Below are positions 6,323 through 10,570 of a stretch of DNA of 10,570 nt, in pieces. The position numbers and the translations under genes are program-made. The stretch spans positions 1 to 10,570 of the forward strand of contig JAGBXG010000103.1 in assembly GCA_017629415.1 (NCBI GenBank), written 5' to 3'. This stretch comes from Pseudomonadota bacterium (lineage in GTDB: Bacteria; Myxococcota; Bradymonadia; UBA4248). Under the pieces are notes generated by a model. The model did no database searches, was not told the DNA's origin, and was given only the letters and a program-made list of their open reading frames with translations. The stretch's first letter is position 1; each line of letters starts with the position of its first letter.

Positions 6323-8677
6323 TCATTTTGTCGAGTAAAAAGTCATCAGTCTGAATGTTTCAGCCCAAGTTTTTGCCGAAAGGCGTGTGGCAGGGTCTGT
6401 ATTTTGGCTGAACATCAACATTCTCATGACGGCGTCTTTCGCTTGTTTCTTCTCATTTCGATGGAAGGCATTGACAAACTCGAGGTATGCGATCACAGGT
6501 ATTTGGCCGTACTGACGCGTCAGTATTGTTTGTTCTTCCTTTGAATGGGCCACAAACCAGAGTTTGACGGCATGAGATGCAGGACTTTTGGGGTATTGAA
6601 CAGCCTGATGTTTGATATCGATGCGTCTTGCCGTTGTTTCTGGCAAATACTGGCCTTTGAGGATGCCGTAAATCATGCCTGATAAAGCGTATTGATCACT
6701 GTGCCACATCATATCCGCGAGCCTTTCCAGCCAGTGGTATTGTAAAGATTTGGACCAGTCTGGGGCTTGTGTGATGAGTTTTTGGGCGATGTGAAGCCGT
6801 AAAGTATCGGACAGCGGTGCGTTTTGTGTGAGTATGAGGCTTTGGGGAGCACAATTTTGATGAGAAAGAGGGTTTTCCTGGATTCCGTAAGCTTTGAAAG
6901 CTTGTTTGAATGCGGGGGTAAGGAGGGTGAAGTGCGGATTTTGGGAGATGATGATGAGAGCACGAGGCAGGCGGATTCGTTCGAGCGGGCCGAGGGCAAG
7001 GTAGAGTGCCCAGATTTCATCCAGTGATAGATGTGAATGAGATTTTGTGTTGAGGCGTTGGGGGAATGTTGTGATTTTATCTTGTGTGCAGCTGTGGATT
7101 TGAATTTCTTGCAAGTCAGGGCATGTCATGCTGCTGAGGCATTGATAGAAATCAGCTTTTTGTGCAGCTTGTGTTCTGGCGCATTGTTTGTTCCAGATCG
7201 AAGTGGTGCCAAAGACGAGTTCGGCAGTGTTCAGGGTTTGAGGATGGGTATGATAAGTCTTGAGCCAAAGTTTCCAGTTGTTGAAAGCTTCATGAAAGTT
7301 CACACCGATGATGTCTTCGAAATCTCCGGGCATAGATTGTGAAAGCAGTTTGATGCGTTCGATGCCGTAATGTGCGATGAGATAGGCCACGTATGAGCCG
7401 GCAAGGGTGTAAGCGACTCTGGAGGGCATGCCCCAGAACCCGTAGATGAGCTGGTGTGGAGTAATAGTTCCGAAAGTCTGTGGATTTTCGAGGATGGCAG
7501 CACTCCATTTGTGGAGATCGAAGTTTTGTTGTATGGGCCATTCAGCGGCCATAGCCAGGCCTTCTATCCATCCGAGTGCCGGGATATTCCAGCCGCCGGC
7601 GACTTTGAGCGGTCCGTTTCCGAACTGTGCGGCAAAGAGGTGTGCCATTTCATGTTTTGCCAGTGTTGAATCTGGAGAAGTTTGCACGAGATGGATTTCA
7701 TGGAGCCATACGCGTGCGAAGCTGGTGTTTTTGGCGCCGATAAACTGGGCTTTGAGGTTTCTGTCGGGATAGAGCCAGATGTGGATGCCTTCGGGTGCTG
7801 GTGGTCTGTTTCCGAAGAATTGCTCTAATGCTGTGTAATCACGCCAGTAATCGTGCAGGAGCTGTTGTTTTTGAGTATGGAGTATTTTTTGATTTCTGGA
7901 ATTGGGGATGAAATGGATGTGAAAAGCCTGGTTTGGAGCTGATACGGTTTGCCAAAGGGTATTTTGGAGTTTTTGGTGACCGAATGGTGTGATTTGGCCG
8001 GTATGTGCAAGCCATGCATGGGTGGCACAAGCGCATGTCAAGCCAAGGCATGGTAAAAGGTATTGATGATAGCGTCTGGCATTTTGCGTTTGTGCCAAAG
8101 CAAGGCAGATGCACAGGACAAGTGTGCCGCATCGATAGGCGACGAGTGCATTTGTGATATGGATGGCTTCATCGTAGATAGAGCCGGCAAAAAAGCCGAA
8201 GAATTGTCCGAAGGCGACGAGTGGTGGCCAAGCATAGAGGGCAAAGAGGGTAAATCCGAAATCAGCGGCGATGCACAGGATATAGAGGGAGATTTGAATG
8301 ATATGTGATTTGGCGATTTTTTGTGTCCATCCCCATGTTAATGCGGTCAATATATTGGCGGGCAATGCGATGAGGAGTTGGAACGTGAGTCCTTGCCAGA
8401 AATCGCAGAAAATTTCGCCTTTGAGGCATGCGGTGAGTGCAGCGGTTGCTGTTGCAGTGAGCCAGAATGCGGCAGCCCAAGCGATGATTTGAGGCAAAGT
8501 TTTTTGATTTTTGGGAGTATCTTCATTTGTTTTTGGCGTTTTTATGCCGCAGCAGATGGGCAAGAGTATGATGCCAGCCAGAGCAATGGTGAGAGCGGTT
8601 TCGTAGTGGAATGAGCCGGCAAGGGGAATCCATGAAAGTCCAAAGATGATAAAAATTGAGATGGCAAAACGTATCAT
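6323..8677 (-). CDS. Polytopic membrane protein with a gluzincin-type zinc metallopeptidase domain
   Basis: A 784-residue protein. The N-terminal part (1 to about 222) has roughly seven or eight hydrophobic segments (near 2-20, 28-45, 63-85, 98-116, 126-150, 153-166, 176-196, 205-222) and is probably an inner-membrane domain. After it comes a soluble domain with KHEMAH (HExxH: H342, E343, H346) and, 26 residues after the second His, GWIEGLA with E372 as the likely third zinc ligand. This geometry and the 'W.EGLA' context are those of the peptidase MA-like gluzincins. The preceding beta-rich part (WLYPDR at 301-306, then the insertion and VWLHEIHLV) also fits that fold. The C-terminal 280 residues are mostly helical, contain several cysteines and match no family I can name. 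Whether the catalytic domain faces the periplasm depends on the number of helices. The ATG at 8677 has no clear ribosome site. A likely promoter and two hairpins lie upstream. Confidence 0.8.
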   Translation of the reverse strand: MIRFAISIFIIFGLSWIPLAGSFHYETALTIALAGIILLPICCGIKTPKTNEDTPKNQKTLPQIIAWAAAFWLTATATAALTACLKGEIFCDFWQGLTFQLLIALPANILTALTWGWTQKIAKSHIIQISLYILCIAADFGFTLFALYAWPPLVAFGQFFGFFAGSIYDEAIHITNALVAYRCGTLVLCICLALAQTQNARRYHQYLLPCLGLTCACATHAWLAHTGQITPFGHQKLQNTLWQTVSAPNQAFHIHFIPNSRNQKILHTQKQQLLHDYWRDYTALEQFFGNRPPAPEGIHIWLYPDRNLKAQFIGAKNTSFARVWLHEIHLVQTSPDSTLAKHEMAHLFAAQFGNGPLKVAGGWNIPALGWIEGLAMAAEWPIQQNFDLHKWSAAILENPQTFGTITPHQLIYGFWGMPSRVAYTLAGSYVAYLIAHYGIERIKLLSQSMPGDFEDIIGVNFHEAFNNWKLWLKTYHTHPQTLNTAELVFGTTSIWNKQCARTQAAQKADFYQCLSSMTCPDLQEIQIHSCTQDKITTFPQRLNTKSHSHLSLDEIWALYLALGPLERIRLPRALIIISQNPHFTLLTPAFKQAFKAYGIQENPLSHQNCAPQSLILTQNAPLSDTLRLHIAQKLITQAPDWSKSLQYHWLERLADMMWHSDQYALSGMIYGILKGQYLPETTARRIDIKHQAVQYPKSPASHAVKLWFVAHSKEEQTILTRQYGQIPVIAYLEFVNAFHRNEKKQAKDAVMRMLMFSQNTDPATRLSAKTWAETFRLMTFYSTK

Positions 8678-8700
8678 AACGGTATGAAGTTAGAAATTGA

Positions 8701-8736
8701 CGTGCGTATTGAGGCGCGCAGCGTCGAGATAGCACG
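8701..8736. repeat. Bulged-hairpin repeat, copy D
   Basis: CGTGC (8701-8705) pairs with GCACG (8732-8736), G8706 is bulged, TAT (8707-8709) pairs with ATA (8729-8731), then come two adjacent G-A mismatches (G8711-A8727, A8712-G8726) and an inner stem GGCGC/GCGTC with one G-T pair and loop GCA. The bulge and the tandem G-A mismatches are as in copy B. The same ends recur in copy E, 41-43 bp further on. Confidence 0.6.
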
Positions 8737-8740
8737 GCAT

Positions 8741-8780
8741 ACGTGCGTATTTGCGGGCGATATGCCTGCAAATAGCACGT
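8741..8780. repeat. Bulged-hairpin repeat, copy E (strongest)
   Basis: ACGTGC (8741-8746) pairs with GCACGT (8775-8780); G8747 is the single bulge. Eleven inner pairs follow (8748-8758 with 8764-8774, one G-T wobble) around the loop GATAT. The 40-base structure is almost perfectly paired. It sits just inside the predicted transcript start of the metallopeptidase gene. Confidence 0.7.
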
Positions 8781-8935
8781 TACCTTAATAAATTATATTC
8801 TAATTATTACGAGATGTCGTGTAGTAAGATATATTTTATGTTATTTTTTGAATATTATTTTTGTTGTTATAATCTAATAAATATATTTGTTTTTGTATTA
8901 TAGATGGGATGAAGATATTTTGGATAGGGGGATTG
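8781..8935. other. Very AT-rich divergent intergenic stretch
   Basis: This is part of the 414-base region between the metallopeptidase gene (-) and the Cys-rich lipoprotein gene (+). It is dominated by A/T tracts and contains a perfect TATAAT on the plus strand at 8868-8873, without a good -35 box at normal spacing. I see no gene or RNA here. The composition contrasts sharply with the GC-rich hairpins directly before it. Confidence 0.4.
8792..8820 (-). promoter_or_regulatory. Candidate promoter for the metallopeptidase gene
   Basis: On the minus strand, ACGACA (8820-8815; four of six matches to the -35 consensus) and a perfect TATAAT (8797-8792) are 17 bp apart. Transcription would start near 8785, giving a leader of about 108 bases that contains both bulged hairpins (copies E and D). 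The AT-rich surroundings make chance matches possible. Confidence 0.4.
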
Positions 8936-8981
8936 ATGTGTTCAAAGGTAGGATACGTCTCATGTATTCAAAGGTGGGATA
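8936..8981. repeat. Two 20-bp direct repeats upstream of the Cys-rich lipoprotein gene
   Basis: ATGTGTTCAAAGGTAGGATA (8936-8955) and ATGTATTCAAAGGTGGGATA (8962-8981) agree at 18 of 20 positions with a 26-bp period. They lie 39-84 bp upstream of the -35 box of the downstream promoter. They could be paired activator sites, or a remnant of an insertion-sequence end with repeated terminal motifs; no transposase gene is nearby. Confidence 0.55.
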
Positions 8982-9010
8982 TAGGTCTTGTTGAGTGAAA
9001 TTTCGATTTT

Positions 9011-9049
9011 TTCAATCTATTGAATATAATGCAGTAAATATGCTAAAAT
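9011..9049 (+). promoter_or_regulatory. Promoter with overlapping palindrome for the Cys-rich lipoprotein gene
   Basis: TTGAAT (9020-9025) and TAAAAT (9044-9049) are separated by 18 bp, and TGC just before the -10 makes it an extended -10 box. Start of transcription would be near 9056, leaving a leader of about 36 bases. The inverted repeat TTCAAT-CT-ATTGAA (9011-9024) overlaps the -35 box and could be an operator. An alternative TATAAT lies at 9025-9030 but lacks a good -35 box. Confidence 0.5.
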
Positions 9050-9080
9050 ATTTCGCCCTTTTGTTTTTTTCACTCTGACC

Positions 9081-9086
9081 AAGGAG
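9081..9086 (+). promoter_or_regulatory. Ribosome binding site of the Cys-rich lipoprotein gene
   Basis: AAGGAG, five bases before the ATG at 9092. It is the strongest Shine-Dalgarno in the window and fixes the start of an open frame that has no stop before the window end. Confidence 0.8.
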
Positions 9087-9091
9087 AATTT

Positions 9092-10570
9092 ATGAAAAAG
9101 AGGTGGTTATTTTTGGTCGGTCTGGGTCTTGCTGTTGGGGCAGGTTGTTCCAGCAGCGTGACTGAGGAGACTGGCATTCAGTGTACGGACGGTCCGGACG
9201 GTGGTACCTATTATTGCGGCAGTGATGAGCTTTGCTGTGGCGGTGCTTGTGTCAAGGAGACTGCAGAGAACTGTGGTGTTTGTGGCGTGGCATGTGGCCC
9301 GGGCAGTGTTTGTCAGGACGGAGCATGTATTTGTGAGCAGACGGGCAAGTTCTGTTCGATGACTTGTGTGAACAATCCTGTCAATGGTGGATGTGTTGAT
9401 CCGATGACGAATCCGACGCATTGCGGCGGTAATTCCAACAATGATTGTGATCCGAGTGTTGAAGTTTGCGGCACAGCATGTCCTGTTAATGGTGTTTGCA
9501 GCAATGGTGTATGTGCTGAGAACTGTTCCGGTGATTTAGAGAATTGCGGTGGTTCCTGCGTGGATACGGACAACAATGTATTGCATTGTGGATCGTGTCA
9601 TTCTGCCTGTCCGTTGCCTGATGGTTCCAACAATATTTCTCGTACATATTGTTTGAATGGTTCTTGTTCGATCGAATGTCAGAAAGGCTATGCGGATGCG
9701 GATGGCAATCTTGCGAACGGCTGCGAAAGCGAGGTCAAATTTGTATGTGGCAACGGGATTGTGGAACAGGGCGAGATGTGTGATGGCCTTCGTTTGAACG
9801 ATCAGACGTGTGCATCGATTGTGGGTATGGGTTCGACGGGTGTATTGGCATGTCGTCCCGACTGCATGGGATTTGATGCGACGGGTTGCAGTGCCTCGAC
9901 GACGTGCGGTAATGGTCACATTGATGGTGCTGAAAAATGCGATGGTGCAGATTTGAGCGGTCAGACATGTGAGACAGCGGTTGGCGCAGGATCGAAGGGT
10001 TATTTGGGTTGCAATTCGAACTGTACAGATTTTGACACCAGTTACTGCAGTGCTCCGACGACCTGTGGTAATGGTTTGATTGATGGCAGTGAGATGTGCG
10101 ATGGCACGAATGTGAACGGTGCAACTTGTGAATCTATTGTAGGTATGGGTTCTCAGGGTACGGTGAAGTGCAGTGCCAATTGCAGTGAATTTGACAAATC
10201 CGGTTGTACGGCAGCGGCTGTTTGCGGCAATGGTATTCTTGAAGCTGGCGAAGATTGCGACGGCAATAATTTCAATGGTCAGACCTGTTCAAGTCTTGCA
10301 GGTGCTGGTTCAGTGGGTAATTTGACGTGCAGCCAGTGTAAGATTTCGACAGCTCAATGCAGTGCGCCTTCTACATGTGGCGATAATATTGCCAATGGCA
10401 GTGATATTTGTGATGGCACTGATCTGAAGGGTGCGACTTGTGCCACTGTTGTTGGCGAAGGTTCGACGGGAACTTTGGCCTGCCGTGAAAACTGCACGGG
10501 ATATGATATTTCGGGTTGTACAGCGGCATCTCATTGCGGCAATGGCATTGTTGAGCCAGGTGAAGCTTGC
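9092..10570 (+). CDS. Cys-rich repeat lipoprotein of myxobacterial type (3' end outside the window)
   Basis: 493 codons are present with no stop, so the gene is partial at its 3' end. The N terminus MKKRWLFLVGLGLAVGAGC is a signal peptide ending at C19 with a weak lipobox (GAGC; Leu is not at -3), suggesting a lipoprotein exported to the envelope or cell surface. Residues 20-218 hold a dense series of C..C, CC and CG.C motifs (for example CCGGACV, NCGVCG.AC, HCGSCHSAC), as in secreted Stigma/DUF4215-like myxobacterial proteins. From residue 219 come near-regular repeats of 53 residues starting CGNG (219, 272, 325, 378, 429, 482). The consensus is CGNGxIxxxExCDGxxxxGxTCxxxVGxGSxGxLxCxxNCxxFDxSGC. 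This is like the 'myxococcus cysteine-rich repeat' but has CDG in place of the usual CDDGN. Cysteines are expected to form disulfides. Function is unknown; surface adhesion or structural display is the usual guess for this family. Confidence 0.85.
   Translation, partial: MKKRWLFLVGLGLAVGAGCSSSVTEETGIQCTDGPDGGTYYCGSDELCCGGACVKETAENCGVCGVACGPGSVCQDGACICEQTGKFCSMTCVNNPVNGGCVDPMTNPTHCGGNSNNDCDPSVEVCGTACPVNGVCSNGVCAENCSGDLENCGGSCVDTDNNVLHCGSCHSACPLPDGSNNISRTYCLNGSCSIECQKGYADADGNLANGCESEVKFVCGNGIVEQGEMCDGLRLNDQTCASIVGMGSTGVLACRPDCMGFDATGCSASTTCGNGHIDGAEKCDGADLSGQTCETAVGAGSKGYLGCNSNCTDFDTSYCSAPTTCGNGLIDGSEMCDGTNVNGATCESIVGMGSQGTVKCSANCSEFDKSGCTAAAVCGNGILEAGEDCDGNNFNGQTCSSLAGAGSVGNLTCSQCKISTAQCSAPSTCGDNIANGSDICDGTDLKGATCATVVGEGSTGTLACRENCTGYDISGCTAASHCGNGIVEPGEAC
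9746..10570 (+). repeat. Tandem 159-bp coding repeats in the Cys-rich protein
   Basis: Five complete units begin at 9746, 9905, 10064, 10223 and 10376, and a sixth at 10535 is cut by the window end. Units are 159 bp except the fourth (153 bp), which lacks two codons around its second Cys cluster (it reads CSQCKIS where others have C..NC..FD). The repeats are diverged at the DNA level, so they are old rather than a recent expansion. Confidence 0.8.

Noticed and set aside
8848..8873. Plus-strand promoter TTGAAT with TATAAT
   Set aside because: The spacing is only 14 bp, and the surrounding DNA is so AT-rich that such matches are expected by chance.
8936..8998. A 20-codon reading frame (ATG at 8936, stop at 8996-8998) preceded by AGGGGG
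   Set aside because: It coincides with the 20-bp direct repeats, which fall in different frames within it, so the repeats act at the DNA level. There is no other sign of coding.
9107..10534. Long minus-strand frames, rich in Thr, His, Ser and Arg, opposite the Cys-rich protein
   Set aside because: They are shadows of the Cys-rich, Gly-rich repeats on the plus strand; the plus frame has a signal peptide, ribosome site and repeat structure.

Overview
The window looks like part of a chromosome of a Gram-negative, myxobacterium-like organism (Myxococcota/Bradymonadia type) of moderate GC content. The evidence is an Omp85-type outer-membrane barrel, a second outer-membrane barrel, and a putative lipoprotein built from the Cys-rich 'CGNGI.e.GE.CDG' repeats known from myxobacterial surface proteins. 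I see no rRNA, tRNA, CRISPR array, transposase or phage gene. The taxonomic reading is inference from protein families.

Layout. (1) At 102-1118 (+) is a two-domain regulator: a degenerate receiver-like domain joined to a GHKL/HATPase_c ATP-binding domain. A hairpin with a T-run follows it. (2) At about 1213-3472 (+) is a two-gene operon: a one-POTRA Omp85 barrel, then a secreted 220-residue protein 4 bases downstream. (3) At 3671-4942 (-) is a porin-like barrel, convergent with that operon across a 198-base, hairpin-packed spacer. (4) At 5124-6163 (+) is a pair made of a two-helix membrane protein and an alpha-helical cytosolic protein. (5) At 6323-8677 (-) is a 784-residue polytopic membrane protein with a gluzincin-type zinc metallopeptidase domain (HEMAH plus a downstream Glu). 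It is convergent with the pair across another G-rich hairpin spacer. (6) A 414-base intergenic region divides the divergent genes. (7) At 9092-10570 (+), running off the window, is the Cys-rich repeat lipoprotein, with a strong ribosome binding site and a good promoter.

Most genes concern the cell envelope: two outer-membrane barrels, a secreted partner, an inner-membrane peptidase, a small inner-membrane protein and a surface lipoprotein. Only the Omp85/secreted-protein pair and the membrane/helical pair are close enough to be co-transcribed.

The most notable non-coding signal is a family of short imperfect hairpins in the intergenic DNA. Each has a 5' arm containing GCGTAT and a 3' arm containing ATAGC(G/A), so TAT pairs with ATA, one G is bulged, and GC pairs with GC. 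I count five complete copies (three at 3543-3661, one inverted; two at 8701-8780) and the right half of a sixth at bases 1-10. They lie near a second class of G-run hairpins. Other items worth a look are a 20-bp direct repeat (26-bp period) and a palindrome over the -35 box upstream of the Cys-rich lipoprotein gene.
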